From: Candidatus Accumulibacter iunctus
GTDB lineage: Bacteria > Pseudomonadota > Gammaproteobacteria > Burkholderiales > Rhodocyclaceae
Direction: 5' to 3'
Length of the DNA stretch: 42,736 nt
NCBI GenBank assembly: GCA_002345025.1
Contig: DDUX01000070.1
Coordinates: forward strand, 79,135 to 121,870
Shown here: piece by piece, positions 7,529 to 16,261 of the stretch
Layout of the letters: every line of letters starts with the position of its first letter
Position numbering within the stretch: the stretch's first letter is position 1
Made by a program: the position numbers and the translations under genes
Notes under the pieces: model-generated
The model's database searches: none
What the model was told of the DNA's origin: nothing
What the model saw: the letters and a program-made list of their open reading frames with translations, nothing else

Positions 7529-9439
7529 TCAGAGTTGGTAATCGAGTTTGAGGCGCGCCTGCAGCTTGCGTGCCTGGCGGAAAGCTTCCTTGAGAACGCG
7601 GCGCTCGATCTCGTTCAGATCGTCCGGCCGGATCAGGTTGTCGCCCGGCCGCCCGTGCTCCTGCTCGAAATGCTGATGGCGGAGCCGCAGGAGTTGGATG
7701 AAGTTGAAACCCTCGATGCTCGCCGCCAGATCGTCGCCGGAGATGTTCATGACCGCACCGGCACGCCTGAGTCGTTGCACCGTATTGGTCGCCTCGACCG
7801 AATTCGCCAGCGCAAAGACGCGCGCCGCGTCGGTAAACAGGCGGACGCCAAACTTCTTCAGGTCGATCGTTCCCGGATGCTCCGGGTCGGCGCCCGTGAC
7901 GAAGTCGCGGATGCGGCCAAGGGGCGGCGAGACGCTCAGCGCATTCTCCGCCAACATGCGCAGGAACAGCGGATTGCCGCGGGTCTGGCGGAACAGCGAC
8001 AGACGCAGCCGGTGAGCCAGATTGAAGCGACCGAAGAGCGGGCGGAAATCAAAGAAGATCGTCGCATTGAGCAAGGCCTGCGGCTCCGGGGTGCGGACCC
8101 ACTGCGCGAACTTCTCTTCCCATTCTTCGAGCGTCAAGCAGAGTTCCGGGTTGCCTGCCATGATGTTGCCCTTGCACAGCGGAAATCCGCAGCGATCCAG
8201 ATCGGCGTTTACGTCACGCGCGAACTCGAGAAAGCGCAACTGCGTCAACTCGCGATCCATGATGTCGGTGCAGATGAAGACGATCCCGTTGTCCTGATCG
8301 GTGGTGAAGGTCTGTTCATCGCGCCCTTCGGAGCCGAAGGACAACCAGGCCCAGTCGATACCGTAGAGGTCGTGCCGCTCGAGATTCAGCTCGAGCACGC
8401 GGCGCGTCACGGTGTCGTTGAGGGTTGAGATGAACTGCGTGATTTCCGCCGCCCCGACACCCTCGGCAAGCATCGTCAACGACAGTTGTCGCACGTCGCC
8501 GCGCGCATGCTGCAACACCTCGATGCTGCTCGCAGCGTCGATCGCATGCCGAATCTGACGCAGCCCCGCTCCCTGCAGCTTGAACAGGTCGCGCTCCGAA
8601 ACCACGCCGCGCAGGCGACCGCCCTCATCGACCGCAAGCACGTGCCGTATGCCACGCATCGCCATCAGCAATGCCGCATCGTGCGCATTGGCCGCCAACG
8701 GCAGAGTGGCCGGCGTCGACGACATGACGTTCGAGATCGGCTGCTCGAGCGAGGTGCCGGGCAAGACGATGCGCTTGAGAACGTCGGACAAGGTGAAGAT
8801 GCCCACCGGCACCTCCTGATCGTCGACGACGACCATCGAACCGAGGTGGCGCTCGGCCATCAGTTCGACGGCCTGGCGAATCGACGCCGTCGCCGCAACG
8901 GCAACGGCGTCGCGCTTGACCACTGCCGCAAGCGGCGAATTCATCGTCTTCTGCTCGGCGGCGCGCTGCGCGAACTGCAACTGCAACTGCTGCTGCGACT
9001 GCTTGAGCAGGCCAGCAATGTGCTGCGTGCAGAACAGGTTGAACGCCGCGCTCTTCTGTGTCAGGGCAAAGAAGTCGTCGGCTGACAGCTCATAGCAGAA
9101 GACGTCGTCCTGTGCCAAGTAGGCGCCGAACGTCGGCCGCTGCGCCATCAGCGCGCCGATGGCGAAGGCCTGTCCCGGTCCCAGAGTGGCCGATGTCGGC
9201 TCTCCGCTGCCAAGGCCGACGGTGGACTTCGCCCGCACGCGGCCCCGGTGGACGATGTAAAGGGCAGGTGCGACGCCCATCTCGGTCGACAGGATTCGCG
9301 CGCCCTTCGGATAATGCAGCAGCCGGACACGCTCGGCAAGGAAGCGCAACGCTGCCGCCTCCATCTGATCGAAGGGCGGGTAAGCCTGCAGGAACCGGAT
9401 GCACGCAGAAACCAGCGTCTCCACCGCACTGTTGCTCAT
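7529..9439 (-). CDS. cNMP-binding / CBS / DUF294 putative nucleotidyltransferase
   Basis: This 636-residue cytosolic regulator carries an N-terminal cyclic-nucleotide-binding domain (about residues 20-130). A pair of CBS domains follows (about 170-290). A GlnD-like nucleotidyltransferase domain comes next, with FGSEGRDEQTFTTDQDNG near residue 365, and then a DUF294 C-terminal domain. The ATG at 9439 follows a clear AGGAG. In many proteobacteria this family sits beside an exonuclease and a VC_2705-type symporter, as here, and is thought to be regulatory. The modified partner is unknown. The intact G-S-x-G-R and D-x-D residues suggest it could be catalytic. Confidence 0.88.
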   Translation of the reverse strand: MSNSAVETLVSACIRFLQAYPPFDQMEAAALRFLAERVRLLHYPKGARILSTEMGVAPALYIVHRGRVRAKSTVGLGSGEPTSATLGPGQAFAIGALMAQRPTFGAYLAQDDVFCYELSADDFFALTQKSAAFNLFCTQHIAGLLKQSQQQLQLQFAQRAAEQKTMNSPLAAVVKRDAVAVAATASIRQAVELMAERHLGSMVVVDDQEVPVGIFTLSDVLKRIVLPGTSLEQPISNVMSSTPATLPLAANAHDAALLMAMRGIRHVLAVDEGGRLRGVVSERDLFKLQGAGLRQIRHAIDAASSIEVLQHARGDVRQLSLTMLAEGVGAAEITQFISTLNDTVTRRVLELNLERHDLYGIDWAWLSFGSEGRDEQTFTTDQDNGIVFICTDIMDRELTQLRFLEFARDVNADLDRCGFPLCKGNIMAGNPELCLTLEEWEEKFAQWVRTPEPQALLNATIFFDFRPLFGRFNLAHRLRLSLFRQTRGNPLFLRMLAENALSVSPPLGRIRDFVTGADPEHPGTIDLKKFGVRLFTDAARVFALANSVEATNTVQRLRRAGAVMNISGDDLAASIEGFNFIQLLRLRHQHFEQEHGRPGDNLIRPDDLNEIERRVLKEAFRQARKLQARLKLDYQL

Positions 9440-9467
9440 GCTGCTCCTCGATCGGCACAAATGAACG

Positions 9468-9490
9468 GGCCGGCACCACTGGCGCCGGCC
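9468..9490. terminator. GC-rich inverted repeat between acs and the DUF294 gene
   Basis: GGCCGGC (9468-9474) and GCCGGCC (9484-9490) form a 7-bp stem with a 9-base loop in the 187-base gap downstream of acs. No T-run follows in either direction. It may slow or end transcription from acs, but it is not a canonical Rho-independent terminator. Confidence 0.25.
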
Positions 9491-9626
9491 TCGTGGCATG
9501 GCCACTTCGCGCCCGCCGCCGGTCAAGGACTCCGGATGTGTACCCGGCACCTGCCGGCTGCGGTGGGCGAGCAGCAAGCACCGCTCGCCGCCGCCGCCAG
9601 AAACGGGGCTCCGGAAGCGCGCTCGC

Positions 9627-11591
9627 TCAGCCTCGCAACTGCTCGAGGATCGCCGGATTCTCGAGCGTCGAAACGTCCTGGGCAACCGTTTCACCCTTGG
9701 CAAGCGAACGCAGCAGCCGCCGCATGATCTTGCCCGAACGGGTCTTGGGCAGGTTCTCGCCAAAGCGCAGATCCTTGGGCTTGGCTATCGGACCGATTTC
9801 CCGCCCGACATGGTCCTGCAGTTCCTTGATCATCTTCTTCGCTGCCTCACCCGTCGGTCGCGGGCCCTTGAGGACGACGAAGGCGCAGATCGCTTCTCCG
9901 GTCAGATCGTCCGGACGACCAACGACGGCAGCCTCCGCTACCATCGGATGCGAGACCAGGGCAGACTCGATTTCCATGGTGCCCATACGGTGGCCGGAAA
10001 CGTTGAGCACGTCGTCGATCCGGCCGGTGATGGTGAAGTAGCCGGTGTTGATGTCACGGATCGAGCCGTCACCGGCGAGGTAGAGCTTGCCGGCAAAATC
10101 GTCCGGGTAGTAGGACTTCTTGAAACGCTCGGGGTCACCCCAGATGGTGCGGATCATCGACGGCCACGGACGCTTGACGACCAGCAGACCGCCCTTGCCC
10201 CAGTCGAGTTCGGTACCGGTCTCGTCGACGACGGCCGCCTGAATCCCCGGGAAAGGCAGGGTGCATGAACCCGGCACCAGCGGCGTGACGCCCGGCAGCG
10301 GGGTGATCATGTGACCTCCGGTCTCGGTCTGCCAGAAGGTGTCCACGATCGGACAACGACCGCCGCCGACACTGTCGTAGTACCACTGCCATGCCGCCGG
10401 ATTGATCGGCTCGCCGACCGTTCCGAGCAGTCGCAGGGACGAGAGGTCGTACTGCGTCGGCGCAACCGACGGGTTGGTGTCGGCCGCCTTGACGAGCGAA
10501 CGGATGGCCGTTGGCGCCGTGTAGAAGATGTTCACCTTGTGGTCCTGGATCATCTTCCAGAAGCGGCCGGCATCGGGATAGGTCGGGATTCCTTCGAAAA
10601 CCATCTCTGTTCCGCCACAGGCCAGCGGGCCATAGGCGATGTAGGTGTGGCCGGTGACCCAGCCGATGTCTGCGGTGCACCAGAAGAGGTCGTCGGGCTT
10701 CAGGTCGAAGGTCCACTTCATCGTGATGATCGCGTGCAGCAGATAGCCGCCGGTCGAGTGCTGCACGCCTTTCGGCTTGCCGGTGGAGCCCGAGGTATAG
10801 AGCAGGAAGAGCGGATGCTCGGCCTCGACCCACTCCGGCTCACAGACGTCGGACTGACCGGCAGTGATGTCGTGCCACCAGATGTCGCGGCCGGCAACCA
10901 TGTTGCAGGCGCCCCCGGTACGGCGAAAGACGATCACGTCCTTGACCGACTCGCAGCCGCCAAGCGCGATGGCCTCGTCCACGGCCGGCTTGAGCGGCGG
11001 ATTCTTGCCGCCGCGGCACTGCTCGTCGGCGGTGATCACCGCCACGGCACCGGCATCGTTGATGCGGTCACGCACCGACTGCGCCGAGAAGCCACCAAAG
11101 ACGACCGAGTGAATGGCGCCGATGCGTGCGCAGGCCTGCATGGCGACGATACCCTCGACCCCCATCGACATGTAGATCAGGACCCGGTCACCCTTCTTGA
11201 TGCCGCGGGCACGCAAGCCGTTGGCGAACTGGCTGACCTGCACCAGCAACTGCCGGTAGGTCACCCTCGTCACGGCGCCGTCGTCGGCCTCGAAGACGAT
11301 CGCCACCTTGTCGCCGAGACCAGCTTCGACGTTACGGTCCAGACAGTTGTAGGAGGCGTTCAGCGTGCCGTCGGCAAACCACTTGAAGAAGGGCGCACCG
11401 GACTCGTCGAGAACCTGCGTGAAGGGCTTCTTCCAGGAGACGTGTTCGCGCGCCAGCCGCGCCCAGAAGCCGGTGTAGTCCTTGTCAGCCTCGGCGCAGA
11501 GCGCCTTGTAGGCATCCATGCCCGAAATGGTCGCCTGCTTGACGAAATCGGCGGAGGGCTCGAAGAAGTTTACGGCCTCGTTCAGTGACAT
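9627..11591 (-). CDS. acs: Acetate-CoA ligase (acetyl-CoA synthetase)
   Basis: Acs activates acetate to acetyl-CoA through acetyl-AMP. Starting at ATG 11591, after an AGGAG 8 bases upstream, gives 654 residues, the standard length. The adenylate-forming P-loop reads LLYTSGSTGKPKGVQHSTGG (about residues 265-284). The acetyl-CoA synthetase segment GWVTGHTYIAYGPL is present. The C-terminal PKTRSGKIMRR holds the catalytic lysine that Pat-type acetyltransferases modify. The neighbouring symporter and DUF294 genes on the same strand suggest an acetate scavenging module. Acs is the first of these in transcription order, separated from the DUF294 gene by 187 bases. Confidence 0.97.
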   Translation of the reverse strand: MSLNEAVNFFEPSADFVKQATISGMDAYKALCAEADKDYTGFWARLAREHVSWKKPFTQVLDESGAPFFKWFADGTLNASYNCLDRNVEAGLGDKVAIVFEADDGAVTRVTYRQLLVQVSQFANGLRARGIKKGDRVLIYMSMGVEGIVAMQACARIGAIHSVVFGGFSAQSVRDRINDAGAVAVITADEQCRGGKNPPLKPAVDEAIALGGCESVKDVIVFRRTGGACNMVAGRDIWWHDITAGQSDVCEPEWVEAEHPLFLLYTSGSTGKPKGVQHSTGGYLLHAIITMKWTFDLKPDDLFWCTADIGWVTGHTYIAYGPLACGGTEMVFEGIPTYPDAGRFWKMIQDHKVNIFYTAPTAIRSLVKAADTNPSVAPTQYDLSSLRLLGTVGEPINPAAWQWYYDSVGGGRCPIVDTFWQTETGGHMITPLPGVTPLVPGSCTLPFPGIQAAVVDETGTELDWGKGGLLVVKRPWPSMIRTIWGDPERFKKSYYPDDFAGKLYLAGDGSIRDINTGYFTITGRIDDVLNVSGHRMGTMEIESALVSHPMVAEAAVVGRPDDLTGEAICAFVVLKGPRPTGEAAKKMIKELQDHVGREIGPIAKPKDLRFGENLPKTRSGKIMRRLLRSLAKGETVAQDVSTLENPAILEQLRG

Positions 11592-11804
11592 ATCCCATCT
11601 CCTGTGCATTATTGGTAAAGGACAGACGACTCAGATACAACAAGTGGCGTCATCGGGTCACGACGCAGGGCAGCCCGCCGCGCACGGCTGCACGGCCCCC
11701 GGCTGCCTTCAAGTGACGCCAATTGCCGCCGATTAGACTCCGGAAATCTTACATCCGACTTACGTCGGCGATTCCCGATGCAGGGAAAAGGGATCAATCT
11801 TTGA

Positions 11805-11813
11805 TGCTAGAAT
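11805..11813 (+). promoter_or_regulatory. Extended -10 promoter before the YqhA-family gene
   Basis: TGCTAGAAT gives an extended -10 with hexamer TAGAAT (11808-11813), about 30 bases before the start codon at 11844. No good -35 is seen, as is usual for extended -10 promoters. The rest of the 252-base divergent gap upstream of acs holds a short CCGAC/GTCGG dyad and nothing else recognised. Confidence 0.4.
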
Positions 11814-11843
11814 CGCGTATCCCGATCCCGCTCCGACGAGCCA

Positions 11844-12401
11844 ATGAGCCCTCTCAAACCGACCATCGACCGCCTCGAGACCTTCATCTTCTGGAGCCGA
11901 TGGCTGCAGGCGCCCCTCTATCTGGGGCTGATCATCGCCCAATGCGCCTACGTTTACCTATTCATGCTCGAACTCTGGCATCTGATCCACAATCTCTTCT
12001 TCAGCAGCACGCGCATCGGCGAAACCGAGGTCATGCTCATCGTCCTCGGTCTGATCGACGTCGTGATGATCGCCAACCTGCTGATCATGGTGATCATCGG
12101 CGGTTACGAGACCTTCGTCTCCCGACTCGATCTGGAAGGCCACCCGGACCAGCCCGAATGGCTGTCGCACGTCAATGCCGGGGTGCTGAAGATCAAGCTG
12201 TCGACGGCGATCATCGGCATCTCGTCGATCCACCTGCTGAAGACCTTCATCAACGCCGACAACATGAGCGAGCACACGATCAAGTGGCAGGTCGTGATCC
12301 ATGTCGTCTTCCTGCTCTCGGCGCTGGCGATGGCTTGGGTCGACCGTCTCATGACAACGACGGTCGCGCTCGGCAAGACCGCCAGCCGGGCGCAGCACTG
12401 A
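11844..12401 (+). CDS. YqhA/UPF0114 family inner-membrane protein
   Basis: This 185-residue protein has four hydrophobic segments (about residues 20-45, 62-88, 115-135, 145-168). The family's characteristic ETFVSRLDLEGHPDQPEW loop lies between the second and third. The opening LETFIFWSRWLQAPLYLGL matches the TIGR00645/UPF0114 pattern, and the length is normal. Function is unknown for the whole family. It is divergent from acs and precedes the fumarase gene by about 200 bases, so cotranscription with it is uncertain. Confidence 0.92.
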   Translation: MSPLKPTIDRLETFIFWSRWLQAPLYLGLIIAQCAYVYLFMLELWHLIHNLFFSSTRIGETEVMLIVLGLIDVVMIANLLIMVIIGGYETFVSRLDLEGHPDQPEWLSHVNAGVLKIKLSTAIIGISSIHLLKTFINADNMSEHTIKWQVVIHVVFLLSALAMAWVDRLMTTTVALGKTASRAQH

Positions 12402-12604
12402 GCGGTGGCGCGGCCGCGCGGATGCCGAACTGCCCGGCGCGAGGCAGCGAATGACGAGACCTAGGAGTGGCCAGGCGAGGAGTGAAGGGGCGCGGATCAG
12501 GCGCCGATCGGCCGTGCGGGGTCGATCGATTCATCATCGCCAGGGCCGAATCGAGACACGCAGCCGCAGACAGCACGCTGCCATTCACCGAGAGAGAGCC
12601 TGAA

Positions 12605-14125
12605 ATGACCGTTATCAAGCAGGAAGACTTCATCCAGAGCGTCGCCGACGCGTTCCAGTACATCAGCTATTACCACCCCCTCGACTACATCAAGGCGCTT
12701 GGCGCGGCCTACGAGCGCGAGCAAAGCCCGGCCGCCCGCGACGCGATCGCGCAAATCCTGACCAACAGCCGCATGTGCGCCGAAGGTCACCGCCCAATCT
12801 GCCAGGACACGGGGATTGCCGTGATCTTTCTCAAGGTCGGCATGGATGTCCACTGGGACGCGACCCTGTCGCTGCAGGCTATGTGCGACGAGGGCGTCCG
12901 CCGCGCCTACAACCACCCGGACAACAAGCTTCGCGCCTCGGTTCTCCTTGACCCGGCCGGAGCGCGCCGGAACTCGCGCGACAACACGCCGGCAGTCGTC
13001 CATTACGAAATCGTCCCCGGCCACCACGTCGAGGTCATCTGCGCCGCCAAGGGCGGCGGCTCCGAGAACAAGTCGAAGTTCTACGCGCTCAATCCGTCCG
13101 ATTCGATCGTCGACTGGGTCCTCAAGACGGTGCCGACGATGGGTGCCGGCTGGTGTCCGCCGGGCATCCTCGGCATCGGCATTGGCGGCACCCCCGAGAA
13201 AGCCATGCTGCTGGCAAAAGAATCGCTGATGGCACCGGTCGACATTCACGAACTGATCGCCCGCGGTGCCAACAACCGTATCGAGGAACTGCGCCTGGAA
13301 CTCTACGAGAAGGTCAACGCACTCGGCATCGGCGCCCAGGGCCTGGGCGGCCTGACCACCGTCCTCGACGTCAAGATCCTCGATTATCCGACGCATGCTG
13401 CCAGCCTGCCGGTGGCGATGATTCCCAACTGTGCCGCGACGCGCCACGCCCATTTCCATCTCGACGGCTCCGGCCCGGCCGTATTGACTCCGCCTGACCT
13501 CGACGACTGGCCCAAGGTCAACTGGACGCCGAACACCGAGACCTCGATCCGGGTCAACCTCGACACACTGACGCCGGCCGAAGTCGCTGCCTGGAAGCCC
13601 GGACAGACACTGCTGCTCAACGGCAGGATGCTGACCGGCCGCGATGCGGCCCACAAGCGTATTCAGGACATGCTTGCCCGTGGCGAGAAGCTGCCGGTGG
13701 ACTTCACGAATCGCGTGATCTATTACGTCGGTCCGGTCGATCCGGTTCGCGATGAGGCGGTCGGCCCGGCCGGTCCGACGACGGCGACGCGCATGGACAA
13801 GTTCACCGAGATGATGCTCGCCGAGACCGGACTGATCTCGATGGTTGGCAAGGCCGAACGTGGCCCGGCGGCGATCGCCGCCATCCGCAAGCACCGCTCG
13901 GCCTACCTGATGGCCGTTGGCGGCGCCGCCTATCTGGTCGCCAAGGCGATTCAAACGGCGAAGGTGGTCGGCTTTGCTGATCTCGGCATGGAGGCGATCT
14001 ACGAATTCGACGTCAAGGACATGCCGGTCACCGTCGCGGTCGATTCGACGGGCACGTCGGTGCATGAAACCGGCCCGCGCGAGTGGCAGACGCGGATCGG
14101 CAGGATCGCCGTCGTGTCCGCCTGA
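12605..14125 (+). CDS. fumA: Class I (iron-sulfur) fumarate hydratase
   Basis: This enzyme hydrates fumarate to malate in the TCA cycle using an oxygen-sensitive [4Fe-4S] cluster. The chain is 506 residues with both fumarase halves fused, as in FumA/FumB. The three expected cluster cysteines are near residue 66 (GHRPICQDTG), 184 (GWCPPGILG) and 275 (IPNCAATRHAH). The KGGGSENKS segment and the C-terminal VDSTGTSVHETGP region are intact. The ATG at 12605 is preceded by a GAGAGAG purine stretch. The frame is open upstream but unconserved there. Confidence 0.95.
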   Translation: MTVIKQEDFIQSVADAFQYISYYHPLDYIKALGAAYEREQSPAARDAIAQILTNSRMCAEGHRPICQDTGIAVIFLKVGMDVHWDATLSLQAMCDEGVRRAYNHPDNKLRASVLLDPAGARRNSRDNTPAVVHYEIVPGHHVEVICAAKGGGSENKSKFYALNPSDSIVDWVLKTVPTMGAGWCPPGILGIGIGGTPEKAMLLAKESLMAPVDIHELIARGANNRIEELRLELYEKVNALGIGAQGLGGLTTVLDVKILDYPTHAASLPVAMIPNCAATRHAHFHLDGSGPAVLTPPDLDDWPKVNWTPNTETSIRVNLDTLTPAEVAAWKPGQTLLLNGRMLTGRDAAHKRIQDMLARGEKLPVDFTNRVIYYVGPVDPVRDEAVGPAGPTTATRMDKFTEMMLAETGLISMVGKAERGPAAIAAIRKHRSAYLMAVGGAAYLVAKAIQTAKVVGFADLGMEAIYEFDVKDMPVTVAVDSTGTSVHETGPREWQTRIGRIAVVSA

Positions 14126-14320
14126 GCAAGCATCGGCAGAGCGGGCGGGGTCGGCACGTCCAAGACGCGGCCGGCCCGCGGCGATCGGGAGCGCCGTCGC
14201 GCGATTCTGCTCCGCCGGCAGCTGCCGGATCTGCGACATGCCGAGGCGCGGTCATTGCTCGCAGCCGCGGTGGCAACCGGCAAGGACGGATGACCGTCTG
14301 CCAAGAGAGGAGGAGGAGGC

Positions 14321-14665
14321 ATGGCGATTGAAAGACACGGAACGACGCAGCGTTACTCGGACATTTGCGCCTACGGCAATACCATCTACCTGGTCGAAAC
14401 ACCGCAGACTCTCGACAGCAACGTCGCCACCCAGACGCACGAGGTCCTCGCCGGGATCGAGAAGCTTCTGCAGCAGGCGGGCAGCGACAAGTCCCGCCTG
14501 CTGATGGCGACGATCTACCTGCGCGACATCGAGGACAGCATCGCCGTCAACGCGGTCTGGGATCGCTGGGTTCCGCGTGGTACGGCACCCGTTCGGGTCT
14601 GCGTCGAAGCCAAGATGGCGCACCACGATTTCCTGGTGGAAGTGGCCGTCGTTGCCGCCCGCTAG
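14321..14665 (+). CDS. RidA family protein (reactive enamine/imine deaminase-like)
   Basis: This 114-residue protein of the YjgF/YER057c/UK114 family is preceded by a strong GAGGAGGAGG ribosome binding site. Family features are the DICAYGNTIYLVE strand pair, the LLQQAGSDKSRLLMATIYLRD segment, and the C-terminal APVRVCVEAKMA. The Arg in the last of these corresponds to the carboxylate-binding Arg of RidA. Canonical RidA hydrolyses 2-aminoacrylate-type enamines. This sequence looks like a divergent RidA subgroup, so the substrate is open. The flanking gaps (195 and 218 bases) show no other gene. Confidence 0.88.
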   Translation: MAIERHGTTQRYSDICAYGNTIYLVETPQTLDSNVATQTHEVLAGIEKLLQQAGSDKSRLLMATIYLRDIEDSIAVNAVWDRWVPRGTAPVRVCVEAKMAHHDFLVEVAVVAAR

Positions 14666-14883
14666 TCGGCTGCAAACTGCTTGAGCACACACAGCCCTGA
14701 CCTTCCCAGCGAGGCGACCACCGCCCGCGGCAGGCTTGCCGGCGATTCGCACCCACCTGCCGTGGGCGACGTCCGACCAGGCGCGATGATGGTGCAGGCA
14801 CGACAGCCGGCGACGGATCAACCGCCAGGCCAGGCCGGATCCGGGGCTGCGGCGCGGGTAGCCTCGCGCTGCCGCGGCGCTCG

Positions 14884-15669
14884 ATGATCGGCGTTTTCGA
14901 CAGCGGTCTTGGCGGGCTGTCGGTTCTCGCGGCGATTGCCCGCGAACTGCCGACGGCGGACCTGATCTACTTCGCCGACACCGCCCACCTCCCCTATGGC
15001 GACAAGGAAGACCACTACATCCGCAGCCGCGTCCTGCGGATCGGTGGAAGACTGGTCGACGCGGGTTGCGGCGTCATCGTCGTCGCCTGCAACACGGCGA
15101 CCGTGGCCGCAGTGGCGGCCTTTCGCGAGCACTTTCCCGACCTGGCGGTGGTTGGCGTCGAACCCGGCGTCAAACCGGCCGCGGCGCTGACCCGCAGCGG
15201 GCGCATCGCGGTCCTGGCAACCGAGTCGACGGCGCGCAGCGAGCGGTTGGCAGACCTGATCCGGCAACACGCCGGATCGGTACAGGTGCATGTCGCGGCG
15301 TGCCCGGGCTGGGCCACCCGTGTCGAAACGCTGCAGCTCGACGACCCCCATTTCGCCGCGGAGGCCCGCCAGCATCTGACTCCGCTGCTCGATTCAGGGG
15401 TCGACCAGATCGTTCTCGGGTGCACGCACTACACGTTTCTCGCACCCGTACTGCAGCCGATCATCGACAGGCGGGCGGCACTGGTCGATGTGGCCGACGC
15501 GGTCGCCCGCCAGTGCGTGCGCCTTGCCGGCATGGAGGCTCGCGGCGGTGGTGGCCTGACGCTGCTCGCCACGGCCCAGCCCGAACGTCTGCAGGCCGCG
15601 CTGCCGGCGCTCGGCCTCGGCTGGCTGCGTCACCGCCTGCGCAGCGCCGCCCGCCTGATCGTCGCCTGA
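14884..15669 (+). CDS. murI: Glutamate racemase
   Basis: MurI makes D-glutamate for peptidoglycan. The 261-residue protein opens with MIGVFDSGLGGLSVLAAI. It has both catalytic cysteines, in VACNTAT (about residue 70) and GCTHYTFL (about residue 180), and the FADTAHLPYGDK loop. The ATG at 14884 is directly followed by the conserved start, so no other start is plausible. The C-terminal tail after about residue 220 is longer than in the shortest homologues. It is followed by the 310-base gap that contains the feo promoter. Confidence 0.95.
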   Translation: MIGVFDSGLGGLSVLAAIARELPTADLIYFADTAHLPYGDKEDHYIRSRVLRIGGRLVDAGCGVIVVACNTATVAAVAAFREHFPDLAVVGVEPGVKPAAALTRSGRIAVLATESTARSERLADLIRQHAGSVQVHVAACPGWATRVETLQLDDPHFAAEARQHLTPLLDSGVDQIVLGCTHYTFLAPVLQPIIDRRAALVDVADAVARQCVRLAGMEARGGGGLTLLATAQPERLQAALPALGLGWLRHRLRSAARLIVA

Positions 15670-15815
15670 CCGTCACCCGGGGCCGTCCCCGCCGGCCCGG
15701 AATTCTCCGGCCGACGGCAATGGCAGCTGTTGCCAACGTTCCTGCCCGCACAACACGGCGTGCCAACTCGCTGGCGATCCCACCAGCCCGGAAAAAGACT
15801 TCTTCAAGGTGCGTG

Positions 15816-15836
15816 ACAAATGCGAATCATTCTCAT
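15816..15836 (+). promoter_or_regulatory. Fur box and overlapping promoter of the feo operon
   Basis: ATGCGAATCATTCTCAT at 15820-15836 is a 17-bp dyad centred on C15828 with one mismatch. The 19-mer at 15816-15834 matches the classical Fur consensus at 13 positions. A candidate -35, GTGACA (15813-15818), and a -10-like CATAAA (15834-15839) flank it with a 15-base spacer, so Fur-Fe2+ would block RNA polymerase. It lies about 145 bases before feoA. Iron repression of feoAB is inferred. The rest of the murI-feoA gap shows no gene. Confidence 0.8.
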
Positions 15837-15979
15837 AAACTGGTGCCAGTTGCCGATCTGTGGCACGCCCTGACGGGCGCCGTCCCGCTGCCCGGCCTGT
15901 GCCGACGACAATGTTCGCGGCGGCGCGCCGCGGCACATGGACACGAAGACGATGAACCCGAAGAAAGGAACCCGGAACC

Positions 15980-16261
15980 ATGACGGCCAAGAGATTGATG
16001 ACCCTGTCTGAGCTTCCGATGGGTCAGGAAGGAACGGTAAGCAGCGGCCCGTTTGCTGCCGATGGCGGAACGGTGGAGCAGGAGACCGCCCTGCGACTCT
16101 TCGAGATCGGCTTCATCGATGGCGAACGGGTGCGCGTCGTCGCTCGCGGCTACCCCGGCGGCGAGCCGCTGGCCGTGCGGGTCGGCGACACCATGTTCGC
16201 CCTGCGTCGCTTCGAAGCCGAGCGGGTGCTGGTCACACCGGTGTGCGAGACAGCGCCATGA
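15980..16261 (+). CDS. feoA: Ferrous iron transport accessory protein FeoA
   Basis: This 93-residue SH3-like cytosolic protein assists the FeoB ferrous iron transporter. The C-terminal half carries the family pattern ALRLFEIGFIDGERVRVV followed by DTMFALRRFEAERVLV. The N-terminal part is slightly longer than in E. coli FeoA (75 residues). The stop overlaps the feoB start (ATGA), showing tight coupling. It is the first gene after the Fur box. Confidence 0.93.
   Translation: MTAKRLMTLSELPMGQEGTVSSGPFAADGGTVEQETALRLFEIGFIDGERVRVVARGYPGGEPLAVRVGDTMFALRRFEAERVLVTPVCETAP

Noticed and set aside
4293..7541. A plus-strand open frame of more than 1,000 codons opposite the symporter and exonuclease genes
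   Set aside because: It mirrors well-recognised minus-strand genes, has Arg/Gln/Asp/His-rich composition without domains, and is explained by high third-position GC.
12497..14239. A minus-strand open frame of 580 codons opposite the fumarase
   Set aside because: Antisense to a complete enzyme with intact cluster cysteines; Arg/Asp/His-rich noise.
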